Assembly: GCA_037043015.1 (NCBI GenBank)
Contig: CM073322.1
Location: 21,914,364 to 21,978,363 of the forward strand
Direction of reading: 5' to 3'
Origin: Bryum argenteum
Taxonomy: Eukaryota; Streptophyta; Bryopsida; Bryales; Bryaceae
DNA: 64,000 bases
Shown: one piece after another, positions 33,301-46,874 of the stretch
How positions within the stretch are numbered: position 1 is the stretch's first letter
Layout: the number at the start of each line of letters is the position of its first letter
Position numbers and translations under genes: made by a program
Notes under the pieces: generated by a model
The model's database searches: none
The model's input: the letters and a program-made list of their open reading frames with translations, nothing else
What the model was told of the DNA's origin: nothing

Positions 33301-36300
33301 GAGTTACCTAGTGAATCACATACGGTACTCATTCTGTGTGGGGGGTTGCTTTTCAGACTTTGCCTGCAGCTTTCTTGCACATTGCACAAGGCTTGAAAGA
33401 ACCAAATCTCCGTTCCGACTATCGAAAGCGTCTTCTGGCTCTTTGCTCGGACGTGAGCTCGAGTGTTGAATCAACGTCCGGCAGGTTGGTTTATTTGGGG
33501 AAGATTTTGCTTGCGCTTCTATTACACCAACTACCGTATACTCAAGTTCGATGTAATTATTTGTTTTACAGAAATGGAGCTGAGTATCTGGGGCCTCTTC
33601 TTCCCGCGGTTGCCGAAATATGTCACGACCTCCTGCCAATTCAGAATGTTGACACTTCGTTGCAGAAGTTGTTCCGCAATTTGTGGTTCTACATCGTTCT
33701 TTATGGTTTAGCTCCTTCTATCCAGAATACCCAGCATCATTTTACATATTCGAGGTCTATAAGCTCAAGTAGGAGCCGGAGCGGGAGCTCATCCAGGAGC
33801 AAAAACGGGGCTTCAAATGGTCGTGGAGTCCTCAACGTCATCCTACCAGTCTCGGGCCCGGTTTCTGGAGATGGCGCGTCGATGGACGCTGTTAATCGCC
33901 TTGCCCAATCTACTCCGCCTCTGGTAAGCTACTTTTGCTTTCAGTATGTGCTTCTTGCAACGATATTTTGAGAATGGCTTGCTAAAGAAAATATGCACCA
34001 TATGAGGAATCTCTTCTTGAATCTTGTACATATCAATGTGTTGTACGTCTTTCAGTCGTATATTCCAAGCACTCCATTATGTTCGAAGACAATAAGACTC
34101 CGTGAATTATGTGATTGTGAACCAGGTGGTGTCGTCATTGAAGTGGCTGGAGGATGAAGCTGAGCTAGCTTCGCTGTACAATACCAAGGCTAAATTCGGA
34201 AATGGGCATGAGAGAAAGTCTTCTTTTCAACGTGGCCTTTTCTCTGCTGTAGTCGGTGGACGGTTGAATGGATCATCCATTAATAATCTCTCAGGTACAC
34301 TCGACGTCTGCTTTCCTGTGACAGCCTTGTCAGTAGGTCTTGGTGGCATATTCACTTCATTCTCTTGTGAAGAGAAATTTTGTTGGTCTGTCTAGTTGTG
34401 TGATGTTTTCGAGGATGATTTAGATATGCATCATGCATCATGGATCTGAACATTGCATTATGCAGATGCCTCAAGCATCAGATGACGATTTAAGAGTCTT
34501 AATTTTGATATAACAAGTCAAAGAAAAGCAGCTCGATGTGCGAATGCTATCATTGAGGTGCTTGGAGATCCTGTTGACCTATGCTAGACCCGAAGAAGTT
34601 AAGAGCTGTGATGGTTTAAGAGTTGCACGTCTTTCATTTACGTTGTTTCGGTTATTATCAGTATTGTGAGAACCTGTTTCTCTGGACCGTTTCTGGTATA
34701 TAATGCCTCTGATGACGGGATGCATGCAATTTTATGTAATTAGTCAGATACTTCACGAGGTTTCCGGTGTGTTGCACATACTGAGGGAGTTGTATTGCTA
34801 TCTTTACTTTCTAGAATCTCTCATGAAACCTTAATTAATGCAGTGGGTTTTGTCCCAGGTGTGAAGGCCACCTATCTTTTAGCTGTTGCGCATTTGGAGA
34901 TACTGCGGTTCAGTCACAAAGGAGGTGTCATTGAAAGGAAAAGTAGGGATCTGGATCACATCAGTCTGTTGGCTTGCGTATTCAAATACTTGGAGAACCC
35001 AAGCCTTCCATCTGATCTGCACCAGTCTTTTACAGCAATAGCTCACTGCGCTTTTGATGCTGCCTTGACCTGGCTGGTATGTTGCTTCTAATATTGTTGT
35101 GAACCTTGCCACTGCTGTCGTCCAAGCTGACCGTCCTTGTAGATAGTTCGCACATTGTTTTGCCAGTTTACTTCAATGAGGTCTCCTTATGTCTTGAAAG
35201 CAGATTATCACACAGAAAAGCAGTTGATGTTAACTTTGAAAACCTTAATTGCCGTGACAGGATAAACAGGTTGCTACCAGCGGCGATAAGGTTGTTGACA
35301 AAGAGAGTGTGCTGGTTAGTCATGCATGCTTCTTGATCAAACAACAGAGACATCGTGAGGAAGCAGTTCGTGAACTTGCTGACGGTCTTCTTACTCAGCT
35401 TGCAGACAAATTTCCTCAGGTGTGTTCTTCTATGAGGCAACATATCAGATTAGTAGTTAGTTAATCCAGTAAGAATCGAGAAAGCTTCGGTTACCGTCTT
35501 CGGTTTTTATGCTCCTCAAGTTCTAAGTGTGGTGATATCAGGTGCTGTGGAACGGCCATTGTCTAGAGGCACTTCTCTGTCTCCTGTCTGAGCAACCTGG
35601 AGCTCGCCCAGGAGAGGCCCGGTCATATCTAGTCTCTCGCCCAGTTATGAATCATACGCATCAACTTGTGAAGGAATGGGTGGCCCGTGCCCTCGTTTTC
35701 GCTCCTTGCACCACTCAAGGCGTGTTGCAGGTACAATACTTCATTGTTGGATCGGGCTCTGGCTTGAACTATCGGTAGCTTCTCCCTCTAATATATTATT
35801 CTGCTTAAGTGATGAACCTGGAGGTCATTAATCTTACAGCATATTTTTCAGGAATATGTACGGCGAGTGGGTGCGTGGCAGAAGGTGTCCTCTTTGCTTG
35901 GCGAGATTCAATTCGAAACAGACGACTCTAGCACTTCAAGCATACCGGCTATACGAGCAGCAGCTGCAGCAGCTACTGGAGACGGCATGAGTAGCGCTAA
36001 TGTGAAATCCATCGAAATAGTCAGCATGAAACGGCTTCTTGATGGGAGTCTAGGTGGCTTCTCTCTCACTAATGGGTCGCATTTCGAAGAACCGTCAGCG
36101 CTTACGGTGTATCGTAATCCAGGTGATGCGATTGTGAAGACTGATGCAGCGGCCTCATTGGCAGTTCGTTATATGCATCAAATGCAACAGTTTCTGACAA
36201 GTTCCCAGCGTGGGCAGCGCGTTGATGGTGAAAAGTTCAAGGCCACTTGCTTGCAAGCCTCTGCTCTAATAATTTCTGATGTGGTATGTTACCTCGTTCA

Positions 36301-39300
36301 AAAATAATGTAGTTCTTTGCTCAAATTATAAGTCTTGAAATTCAATCCACGGTTCTGGATCCTTGATTGTGGAAGAACTGAAGTTTTTGCTTCCAGGGAG
36401 CTAGTGCAGATACACTCTCAGAAGGGTTCTCACAGCTGCTGCGCCTTTTGTGCTGGTGTCCCGCCCAAATTTTCACAGTGGAGGTAATGGAGACGGGGTT
36501 GTTTGTGTGGACATGGCTCCTAGCAGCAGCACCTCAGCTTGGGCCACTCATACTCGCAGAGCTTGTAGATGCCTGGCTGTGGACTGTTGCCAGCAAGCGG
36601 GGTCTATTTGCTGCAGGTATTGACAACTCTGGTCCCGCAGCGGAGCTGCGTCCCCATCTTGCTGCTGGTGTCCCTACGCCTCCTCCTTCCCGTGATCCTG
36701 TTGAGGGACTTATGGCGCACCGGTTATGGCTTGGTTTCCTGCTCGACCGCTTTGAGGTTAGTTTGGAAGTCGACTGGAATGTTTGGAAGGCTATGATATC
36801 AACTGTAATGCGTTTAGTCGTAGCAATTTACGAGCATCTTGAGGACTAAGAATACTCAACATAATTAGTACGGGTGAAGAGAGTTTACTTTCTATATTTG
36901 CGGATTCGAGGCATGTCCTTGTATGATATCAGTTTGAGGAACTAAGATGTATTGTATGGTTTTATTGAATGGATGCGACTATAGTCGTGTAGTCTATAAG
37001 TATCTTCATATCAAGTACTCAGCCTTCTTCTTGTTCGAGCTCTTTCAGGTGGTGAAGCATGCAGGAAGTGATCAGTTGCATTTGCTCACTCGTATGATGC
37101 AAGGATCTATGCAAGATGCATCCCACTTCTCATCACATCCAGCTGCTGCTGGCACCTTCTTTACGTTGCTGCTTTTCGGACTCAAGCTGTGTAATTGTCT
37201 GCATGAGAAAGATTGTACTGTAACTTTCGGAGCGAACTTGCTACACGATCGAATCTACAGGTTTGTGCAATTCAGAGTCACGAATAGAGTGGTCTACCTA
37301 GGAGAGCATACCGTATACTGCATAGCCTGTAAAATTGCCGGGTTCATGTGAGTCAGCTTAGACAGCGGGAAGCATTGGAGAAACTGCTCAAGCAGTCTGC
37401 CCTGACAGTCGTGTACTATTGTGTTTACAGAGCCGCTTTTGCCTGGTTTTCGGTGGAACCTGGGTGGTGTAAGGTACCTGTTCAAGGCGTGGCGAAAGAC
37501 GAAGCTGAAGCTGTAGCTTGCTTCGCTCAGTATTTCGCACAGATCAACTCTGATATTGTCAACACTGAGGAAGGATCTGTACGGTCGAAGTTCAGATCTT
37601 CAAAAGGCGCGTCCTCATCGCCGCCAAGAAGTGTACCAGAGGCTCAGGTAGTTTCTTGTTACCGAAGCCTAGTTCCCTCCCCTTTACAGGTTCGCGAAGA
37701 ACTGAGTTTGACTTTCTTTGTCTCCCATCATATTCAGGTGGGCAATCATCCAGTTTGGGGGAAAGAGAACAGCGATTTTGCTGCTAGAGAAAGGAGGAAA
37801 CTTCTATTGGTGCTTTGCCAACATGAGGCCGACAGGCTGGAGACATGGGCGTATCCTCTCAGGTAGACGCATCTATTTATGAAATACCTTACATGTACAT
37901 TTTCTTTATCAGGTGTGAAGTGAATGACCCCGTGACCTCCACTGCACCTTTTGGAAAATTTATCTTCATTTATTGTTTTGCTCAAGAGATTGTTGAGATG
38001 TTGTATCTTAAATTTTTCCCTAATGTGCAGATTTGATATGGTACCTCGTTCCAAGTCCAACTCGGAGCCGTGGGAAATCCATGTGAAGACAGCTTGGGCT
38101 GTGGATCCACGTATTGCCTTAGCCCTTGTCGCCCGTTTTCCTGGTGCCCATGCCCTAAGGACAGAGGTCACATCCATGGTCCAGGTCGGTCGACATCCTC
38201 ATCTTAGCAGGAAGCTTGTGTTAACTATGGACTTAGTGGTTTTGTTAAGGCTAGCACAGAACTCAAGAACAGGTCACATTGCACATTTTTTGGTTATTGT
38301 TGAATATATGTAATAACTTTGTGTATGTCTCACTGCAGGCGCATATTTCAGATCTGATCAATGTACCGGAGGCCCTACATTATGTCGTAACACCTTCAGC
38401 CGTGGATAAGGATTCTGACACCTTGAATTGGCTTCCACACTGGGCACTATGCTCTATCACTCAAGCTCTCAAGTTTTTAACTCCACAGTACAAGGGTCAC
38501 TCTCGTGTAATGGCTTATGTGCTTCGTGTAATGGAATCATACCCACCTGAACGAGTTACATTCTTCATGCCTCAGCTTGTACAGGCTCTTCGCTATGATC
38601 ATGGGGTAAACAGCCTTCCTACCCTTTCTGGTCTATTGGAGAAGATATTTACATGATGGCCGGAGTCTATATATTTCCATAAGATTTGAGCATCTTCCGT
38701 GCATGGATGGCCTGAAGTCATACTTTAAGTTCTGGCCTCTCTATTCTCATAGCAATGCCAAGAGCTGGGTCCTAACGCGGCAGGTTTTGACCTTTTCTTT
38801 TCATATCTGATTTCAGGGACTGGTGGAAGGTTACTTGATGGTTGCTGCACTCAGAAGCAATCTATTCGCTCATATTCTGATATGGCAACTTCAGGTAATC
38901 CAATCACCTCTGGCATTTATCACTGGAATTTAGAGCATATGTTTTACCTGAACGCTCATGTCTTCCAATGAATTGCAGGGTGAAGAAGCACCGCCTGAAG
39001 ACGAAGCACTAGAGGATATCAATCCGAAGGTACGGAAAGTATCAAGCTCAAAATACACTTATTCATGCTTCAGAGATATCTACGTTCAATATATTTGTAG
39101 TTGGAGCAGCTCAATCGCAACCTCAAGTTAGTAGCTCTCAAGAGAGTCCATGGTACAGTTTTGCATTTTCAAGAGAACTCTGCATGCGCGAGGATATTGA
39201 TGGACAGAGTGGATTGTTCTGCAGAATGCTTTGTACGAGGTTGTCCCAAGAGTGAAAAAGCGGATCATCGATAGCTTCACGCGTGAAGCCCTCACTGTAT

Positions 39301-41258
39301 ATAAAGAAGAGTTTCGTTTCTTTGATCAAGTGACATCAGTATCTGGTGTGCTTTTTCCTTTGCCCAAGGAGTCTCGCCGAGCAGCAATTCGAAAGTAAAC
39401 TATTCTTCCTTCAAACTTTCAAGATGGAATGTGCTTTGTGTGCATAGACATAATTATGTGGCATTTCTGTTGACAGACGTGATACATCATGGTCCATTCA
39501 GATTGGATTAAATTTGAACTGAATCGTTATTGCTCTTCTGTAAGCCTGGGGAGGATTTACATTGTGTCGTAGCCAATGTGCACTCTATTAAAGACTTGCA
39601 AATTTTTCAATGTAGGGAATTGGAGAAGATCGAAGTGGAAGGTGATGCGCTTTATTTGCCCACTGATCCTACCAAACTTGTTAAGGGCATCGAGCTGGAC
39701 AGTGGTATCCCTTTACAATCTGCAGCAAAAGTGCCTATCATGATAACGTTTGACGTAGTGGAGAAGAACGGAGACCCCGATCTGTTGATGCGGCAAGCAT
39801 GTATATTCAAGGTTGGTACTATTGCTAGAACTTGCTTAGTAATGTACATTCCGGTAGTATCCATCTCCTTACATCGAGTCTGTATTGGATTGAAGCGAAT
39901 CGTAGTGGTCTGAACTTTTAGTATCCACTCTTTTTGTGCGTACGTTCTTGCATTTTAGAGCATTCGTTTTGACTCTAGAAATGCGCAGGTCGGTGATGAT
40001 TGTCGACAAGATGTTCTGGCTCTTCAAGTCATTGCCCTTCTGAAAGAGATTTGGCAAGCAATTGGTCTCAACCTTTACCTCTTCCCATATGGTGTCCTTC
40101 CAACGGGCTATGGCAGAGGAATCATTGAGGTATCTCGTCACTTCATACTCACTTTATACATCTAGCATTTCATTTTAGAGGCAGTTATATCCTCTATCAA
40201 CATCTCATTCCACTTTCAAACATGTTTTCTGCATTCACCGACCTGGTTCTGTTTACAGTATTGATAGTTCCTGGTTTGGATGCAGGTTGTTCCAAATGCG
40301 AAGAGTAGGAACGAAATGGGACTAATGACAGATGGTGGTTTGCTCGAGTATTACGAACAAGCGTACGGGTCTGTGGGCTCCGACGGTTTTGAAAGAGCGC
40401 GGAACAATTTCATTGTTAGTGCTGCTGGCTACGCTGTGGCAAGTCTACTGCTACAGCCAAAGGATCGACATAACGGCAACCTTCTTTTTGACAAGTACGC
40501 TATTGAATTGCTCCATTGATGGAAGTGCTTCTAGTTTGACATTTATAGGTTATAGACCTAAAAATGCAGTGTAGTATCACTGGATCATCACAGAATGTGG
40601 TTTCAGGAAGCTGTGACGTTTTCCATTCTAATTATGTCATGGACCATGTACAGTGAGGGTCGACTTGTACACATCGACTTCGGATTTATTCTGGAAACAT
40701 CGCCCGGTGGTAATATGCGTTTCGAAAGTGCACAGTTCAAGCTCAGTCACGAAATGACCCAGCTCATCGATCCCTCAGGCCACATGAAAAGTAAATCCTG
40801 GGATTATTTCGTAAGGTAATGGCCACTCGTCACCTGTTGGCTTTTACAGCTCTGTTTCTTAATCAAGTTTTGTCGTATACGTGAAATACCAGATGATTCT
40901 AAGGTCCCGTATCGAACTTCTCTTTTGAAGGTATAGAGCTGCTATCTGTGAGTCGATATTTATGCACTGACCCACTTTGGTGACTCTGGGTTATGACAGC
41001 TTGTGCGTGAAGGGCTACCTGGCAGCAAGAAATCATATGGATGGCATAGTGAACACGGTTCTCCTCATGGTGGACAGTGGTCTTCCGTGCTTCAGTCGGG
41101 GTGATCCCATTGGGAACCTGCGGAAACGTTTCCATCCTGAGATGAGTGAGCGAGAGGCGGCAAATTTCATGATGAAGACCTGTGCGGATGCATACAACAA
41201 GTGGAGCACAGCCGGCTACGATCTGATACAATACCTCCAGCAGGGTATCGAGAAATAA
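30327..41258 (+). CDS. PI4KA1: Phosphatidylinositol 4-kinase alpha, 2,058 aa, 26 exons
   Basis: It phosphorylates phosphatidylinositol to PI4P at the plasma membrane. Exons: 30327-31418, 31561-31926, 32429-32572, 32763-32930, 33043-33201, 33357-33484, 33572-33923, 34126-34294, 34859-35076, 35261-35419, 35542-35730, 35852-36283, 36397-36756, 37049-37260, 37431-37647, 37738-37862, 38031-38184, 38339-38605, 38817-38894, 38979-39029, 39225-39394, 39616-39811, 39989-40129, 40286-40494, 40654-40815, 41000-41258; 6,177 bp, phases all agree. The N-terminus [14 protein letters not shown] matches Arabidopsis PI4K-alpha-1. Long helical-solenoid regions follow ([19 protein letters not shown]). The kinase domain has [25 protein letters not shown], catalytic KDRHNGNLL, metal-binding HIDFGF, and ends YLQQGIEK. 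Length is close to the Arabidopsis protein. Intron 1 uses a GC donor (AAG then GCAAGC). Intron 2 contains GAGCGACACAAATT-like repeats. Confidence 0.97.
31985..32085. repeat. Degenerate short tandem repeat in PI4K-alpha intron 2
   Basis: GAGCGACACAATTCTG-type units of about 15 bp recur five or six times (GGCGACACAAATTTGAG, GAGCGACACAAATTTGAG, GAGAGACACAATTT). Confidence 0.6.
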
Positions 41259-42423
41259 GATAAACACCTGCTTGGCGGACCACCATTACATTTATGATTC
41301 TTTTTTAGAGACCTAATAAACCTGCACCCTATCTGGTACTGGATTAGTTTTGCAGGTACCAGTTAACGGCAGAAACTCCATTTTACTTTTGTAACATAGT
41401 TGCTTGAGTTGGAGAGATCCGAACTACACGGTAGCATCTTACCACTTGTATCATGGCCACATGTTACAATAACTTAGACGAGGAGTGTCTTCCGAGTCGC
41501 TCGACGAATGCGGAGTATTTTAATTAGCTTAGTTAGTGATCTGTAACAATTCATGTAAGTTCAAATTTCGAACAGCAGTTTTATGAATTCAAGTTGTACA
41601 GTGAAACCTTCACTCATGTTTCTACTTCTGTCTCGTAGCCACAGTGTATATTGTTAATTTCCTCCTGAGCACTTGTACGACGGAGGCAGAGTGTTTTGCG
41701 AACATGCTTCTCGTTTCTGTACTACTACAGCGAGTTATACTCTGCACACAAATCTAAATGAAAGAATGTATGCTCCAGCTTTTTATGCCAAGCGATTGCA
41801 TGTACTACCATTCAATGACTAATCCTGGTGCGGAATATCATTTGACCTTGAGAATTGAGGTTTGCATTGCTATGTTGATAAAATGCCAAGTATGCAACCT
41901 CAAGCGTCGCCTTTACTGATCTTGAGGTGTCAAGAGAAACTACAGCATGCTCGAAGTGGTTCAAGGTGCGCGGAACTCTAACATGAAAGGTAATCTCTAG
42001 GACATAAAACATTTGCCACTGTAGTGGCTTGTAGGGACACTTCCGACATAGAAATCTGCAGGAAAAAGACTTCAGCAACTAAAGCTCACGGACAAGTGCG
42101 AAAACCCTCATTTATCCCACTACAATCCTTGACTCCCAGATCCAGGGGAAGCGATCGCTATTTGCCCAAGCTTGAAGAAGTACTTGAGCCAGCATTTGCA
42201 ATGAAACTTGAAAACAGCTGAGTTCAAAAGTCATCAGTAAAGTGTATGAACATTACAATAGCCGCTATACACAAGTTCTTGTACAGGATTACCTGCTGTA
42301 GCGCAAAAAGATGGCCTCTGATACAATGCGGCAACCTAACTATGGTGAGCGATTGCGTTCTTGCAAGCCAAGAAGCAGAAAAAAGTTTTGCAAAGGTGAC
42401 TAAACCCTAAACCCAGCGGTCAA

Positions 42424-42864
42424 TCACACCTTCCGCATGAGCAAGTAGACGCGCTGGTCGAGAGTGAGGCTGTTAAGATTGTTAGGGTCGCCCTTGAGAC
42501 ACATCAAGAGGCCGCCAAACGAGACGTAAGTCTCGACCTTAGGCGGGCCCTTGGAATCCGTGTCGCTGTACTTGTAAACCTTGCCATACATGACATACTC
42601 GTACTTGTCGGAGAGCGACTTGCGGCGGCTTTGGTCGAAGGTGCCGTCGTCCAAGGAGCCGTCCAAATTGAGCGTGGAAGCAAGCGCTAGCGTGAACTTC
42701 TCGCCCTTGTGCAGCGGGTACACGTCAATGTTCACGTCCAACAGCACGTCCATGTCGAATTGCTCGCTGTGCGCCACAATGCGCGACACCTTGTCAAATT
42801 TCTTGCCGTCTGGGTCAAGCTGCGTGATGCTGAAAATGTCCTCGAACAGTAATGGATCCGCCAT
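42424..42864 (-). CDS. NRPB8: RNA polymerase I/II/III common subunit RPB8, 146 aa, intronless
   Basis: RPB8 is shared by the three nuclear RNA polymerases and has an OB-fold-like barrel. The product shows [89 protein letters not shown] and [12 protein letters not shown], a full-length match to plant RPB8. ATG at 42864 is chosen because the family starts a few residues before the F-E-D-I-F motif; an upstream in-frame ATG at 42909 would add 15 residues. A single uninterrupted exon is notable next to intron-rich neighbours, and a retroposed origin is possible. It converges on PI4K-alpha, with about 1.2 kb between stops. Three 23-bp repeats lie in its 5' flank. Confidence 0.96.
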   Translation of the reverse strand: MADPLLFEDIFSITQLDPDGKKFDKVSRIVAHSEQFDMDVLLDVNIDVYPLHKGEKFTLALASTLNLDGSLDDGTFDQSRRKSLSDKYEYVMYGKVYKYSDTDSKGPPKVETYVSFGGLLMCLKGDPNNLNSLTLDQRVYLLMRKV

Positions 42865-42950
42865 GGCGATCGATAGCCGCTCCGCAATCGAAAACTTGAG
42901 CTCTGGCAACGACGATTAGTATTCTTCCGACCTCTCACGGAGGAAATAGC

Positions 42951-43019
42951 CATTTTGTTCCCATAATCGTTCCCATTTTGTTCCCACAATCGTTCCCATT
43001 TTGTTCCCATAATCGATCC
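42951..43019. repeat. 23-bp tandem repeat x3 upstream of RPB8
   Basis: CATTTTGTTCCCATAATCGT, then TCC, is repeated three times with one or two substitutions, beginning 87 bp upstream of the RPB8 start codon. It may lie in the leader. Confidence 0.85.
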
Positions 43020-43800
43020 CTATGTGCCCTTCAATTTGAGCAGCACCTTAACTGGTTTTTAGGACAGGCCATTTTATTTGCCTTTCACTAATTGACTTTT
43101 ATTTTCTTTTATTGGACATTAAAAAAAAATTACTATGAAAATTTCTATGCATAAAAGTTGCAGAAATATATTGGCTCTTGAGTGTTTAAAAATATCAAAC
43201 ATCGCAAGAATAGAATTTAAACAAAAAAAAATCCTAAAAAAAAATTCTAAAAAAAAAAAAAAAAGTGTTACAAAAAAAATCTGAAATAAATAGTTCATTT
43301 GGATCCATGAAATAAAAATTTAACCCATAAAGTTTCAAAGGCATTATTAGCATGCTTTACCCTCAAAACTACCCTCTTTCAATGCAAGGTAAGCTTTATT
43401 TTACAATATACTTTGAAGTCTGTAACTCTAGGATCTAGTACCTATATATGTATGCTACTTGTATATGATTATGCATATTAAATCTTTGATTCAGATTGTG
43501 AGATCATAATGTTCAAAGTTGAAAAACGGTCTGTAGTATTCAAGATACAAACAAGTGAACCAAGATATATATAATAAAAATAATAATGTAAATAGAGTTA
43601 AAGAAGCACATGGAGTAGGACTCTAGTTGATTTTATATATTTTAATTATTTTTTAATCATTCAGGACAATATTTGAAAACATGCAATTGTTATTTCAAAT
43701 GGTCCTGGGACGACATGTAAATTTTTTTGCAACCTTCGGCGTTCATCGACGAACGAAGTTCTTTCCGTCGATCAGGTGGACTGAGAGTACCAACGAAGTC
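43020..43800. other. AT-rich intergenic between RPB8 and L24
   Basis: A runs (near 43120, 43222-43265) and low-complexity sequence are present. It probably holds the divergent promoters, but no core element was identified. Confidence 0.3.
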
Positions 43801-43804
43801 TCGG

Positions 43805-43813
43805 CTAGGGTTT
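43805..43813. promoter_or_regulatory. Telo-box in the L24 5' flank/leader
   Basis: CTAGGGTTT (complement AAACCCTAG) lies about 130 bp upstream of the L24 start codon. Confidence 0.45.
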
Positions 43814-43944
43814 AGGGGTCGAGTTTGCGGAATTGGTATTCGACGTTACTCACGATTCTGCGTGTCGAACAGGGCTTTTGCATTTGATGATTTGGAATTT
43901 GGGTTACAGCTTGCAATTTAGATCAGGGTTTCTCGGTCGCAAAG

Positions 43945-44885
43945 ATGGGTTACAAGGCGGCCGTGAAGGTCTTCAAGCAATGGAAAATACTGCGCGGTGA
44001 CAAGGTGCATTAGACAACAGCTCTATTTGTATGTACTCAAGGAACCTTCAAAGTCACTGATCCGTGTCGGGCGCAGGTCATGGTGATGGCGGGGAAAGAT
44101 GCAGGGCTCACGGGGACCATTGCGAAAGTGATTCGCGCTCAGAACCGCGTTATTGTCGAAGGAAGAAATCTTGTAAGTTCCATTTCTTTCTTGTTCATTC
44201 CTACATTATACCAGATCGGTGCGTAAATTCTCAACTGCAATGGCTACTCTCAGGTCAAGAAGCATATCAGGAAGACAGAAGGAAACCCTGGAGGCATTAT
44301 AACCATGGAGGCTCCATTGCATGTCTCTAATGTACAACTGGTCGATCCCGTCAACGGGTGAGCATCCACGCCCATCTCTCTACTTTGAAGGGAAATAGAT
44401 TTGCACTATCCGTCCACAGTTCCGTGGTTTTTTAGCAAGACAAGCTCTAGAGTAATCACTATTATCCCTACTCTAGGTACTGTAACTTGAATGCTACGGA
44501 GAATTCTTCGTAACAAAGCATCTTGTGTTTGCAGAGCACCTTGCCGAGTGACTTACAGATACTTGGAGGATGGCACCAAAGTTCGAGTGTCAACAGGAGG
44601 GACAGCATCAGGAAGCATCATCCCGCGCCCAGCAATATTGCTGGAGAGACGCAAACCACGCCCCACAATAGGTCAATTTCAACATACGCCTCGTTTTTTA
44701 ATTCTATGAAATAATGAGATGATTCTTGTATGTTTTCTTGTTTTTTGGGGCTGTTTATGCTTCTCTCATAAGATTTTGTGATTGTTACTACAGCTGGTTT
44801 GAAGGTCACTCCGAAGGAAGTTGCTTTAGAGAGAACTCTTGATGGAGTTGAAGGGACGCCTGGCCTTCCACAGCTTCTGAAGTGA
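43945..44885 (+). CDS. Bacterial-type (mitochondrial) ribosomal protein uL24, KOW domain, 162 aa, 5 exons
   Basis: uL24 is an assembly initiator of the large ribosomal subunit. Exons are 43945-44004, 44077-44172, 44254-44357, 44535-44671 and 44794-44885; 489 bp, phases agree. The product MGYKAAVKVFKQWKILRGDK, then VMVMAGKDAGLTGTIAKVIR (KOW motif), RVIVEGRNLVKKHIRK, APLHVSNVQLVDP, RYLEDGTKVRVSTG and SGSIIPRP matches the plant KOW-containing L24 homologue assigned to mitochondria rather than the longer plastid L24. The N-terminus lacks a long presequence, as in that plant subgroup. It is divergent from RPB8. Confidence 0.93.
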
Positions 44886-45176
44886 AGCTTTTATCTACTT
44901 CTTAGCATTAGGCGGTTACTACCAAAACTCCTAGGAAGATTGAGTTATTGGACTCTGGTTAGAACAGGGAACCTCTAGGTCATTAAGTGAGTAATATCGA
45001 AATTTTAGTGAGAAATCTGGTACCGTTATTGTACCACTATTGTGCAGTAAAACTTTCATTCATGTACTTTTGTGTTGGCACTTTTTTCTTCTCCTCCATT
45101 CGCACTGCAGACATTGCTTCGTCGTGCTTTCTGAGTTGAATTCTAAGGTTTGCTGTGTTCTCTGGCAATGTTGGTT

Positions 45177-45204
45177 CAGGGTTTAGGGTTTAGGGTTTAG
45201 GGGT
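45177..45204. repeat. Interstitial telomere-like tract
   Basis: About three and a half TTTAGGG units (plant telomere repeat) sit about 290 bp past the L24 stop. It may be a leader telo-box cluster of an unrecognised gene or a repair scar. Confidence 0.7.
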
Positions 45205-46870
45205 TGGTAGTCGTGCTTTAGCGCTGAATGCACTGATGACGAAATGGGAATGGTTTGCGAGGTTTGAAATCAGCTGAATATGCTCTGCCGCAGATTGTAT
45301 TCGTGAGTGGTGATACACTTCAAGATTGCCTTCTGGACAATTTTAAGTATGCAATTACGTGGTTCACGTTGTACGGTGGACTTCACATATGTTGGTTTTC
45401 GGAGGCACCAGTGGTGTTCTAGTCTTTTCTTGGGGGGGAAATGAAGGCTCTCTCATTATCGAAATATGTTCTAGTTTTGTCAACCTTGGTCACCAAGTGT
45501 TCTTAATATGTAGTGCAGTAACACAGCCGAGCATACAGGAGCATACACTGCAACAGTGCTACATCTTGCAGCAGAAGACCCTTTTTGTCAACGCTAGGGC
45601 TTCATCAAGGTTCCTGGTAGTCAAACGCAGCATAGATCGAAATTATACGGGGACCTTCCGCTTCAACCATGCGGTAAAGTCAAATGGAGGTATCGCAGCG
45701 ATCAGGAATTTACGAATGGAGACTGGCGCGACCAACTGGTCATTTCAACTCTTTTTAATATTATGAGGCTTGTAGAGCTTATATCTGGTGCCCTTCTCTA
45801 ATCGGCATTGTTCAGACAACAGCATTGCTCTGATATTGCTTACGAATTCATTGCTCTGATATTGTTTTGACGCGAAAGTTACGGCATCAAAGGAACTATC
45901 GTTGGAGTGAAGTTCTTCCGTCATTTCTTGTGAACGTCTTTATCGAAGCAATCATGATCATTCGCCCCCATCGCAACTTCTTCATCTAAAAGCCAGACTT
46001 TGTTCAGGAATGGTGCAGGTTCACGTTAGCTTTCCTTTCCTTGATGCTGAACGGGAGGAATCAATAAATGGTAGAAAGTAGTTTAATCAACGTCTGGAGA
46101 ACGTTCTGAGAAACAATGCTCCAACAACGTTGACTTCCTGGCTTCTGCTTCAGCACTCAAACGTTGTCTCGAGCCCTGTTGTGGTGATGTTCCAACATCG
46201 TTTCTGCCACGTTGTTAGATCCTATCACCTGCATGATCGGAGGCCAGTTACATAGAAACTTTACCAATTACGATAATATTCGAACGGATAACTGAGTGTC
46301 CAGGAGAACACTATTATCACGGAATGCTTGCATGTTTAGATAGATATATGGGCGTCTCTTTTGTGTGTTTATATCTACTTTCGAGGTCAGTAACAACTGA
46401 CTTTGAGGTGCTCTTGCGCATACAATCCTCGATGAACACTGTAGCGAATTGTTTTCCATTTTGCACATAGAAACTTGCAGTTTCAGATGCAGACATAACG
46501 TTGAATAGAACTCAAGATTTCCGATCACAATTATAAAGGAAGCAACAAATTACCACAAGTTAATGCTTTATTGGCCAACACATGTACGACTACAGAGTAT
46601 TACTTCCGGGAACAGAGTACAGTACTCGACCTGAACACAGATTCAGGATAGCTCGCTTAATACAACGGAAATTCTGAACGTTCTTCAACCAGTCTCTGAC
46701 TTCATTCGGCTGTTAGCGAAAACTTCACCAAGATGTGCCCACACGATTGACTACATGTTTATTTGCTATAGTACTGTGGTGGCCGTCGGCCAGTCAATAC
46801 AGGTTATTCTTCACTTGCTCAGAGGTTGTAGACGATGGCCCATAACAGGCAAGGCTCGCCCAACTCCTCC
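45205..46870. other. No gene recognised
   Basis: A 135-aa frame at 45359-45766 has no recognisable domain and no splice context. The rest looks like ordinary intergenic sequence and the 3' flank of the cysteine-rich gene A. Confidence 0.3.
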
Positions 46871-46874
46871 TGAA

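Noticed and set aside
37348-37430. Reading [13 protein letters not shown] as part of PI4K-alpha
   Set aside because: Open, but the family goes straight from DRIYR to the A-x-F/L-x-WF block, and splicing 37260 to 37431 keeps phase; this sequence is intron.
45359-45766. 135-codon plus-strand frame
   Set aside because: No domain, no splice context and codon use like the intergenic background.
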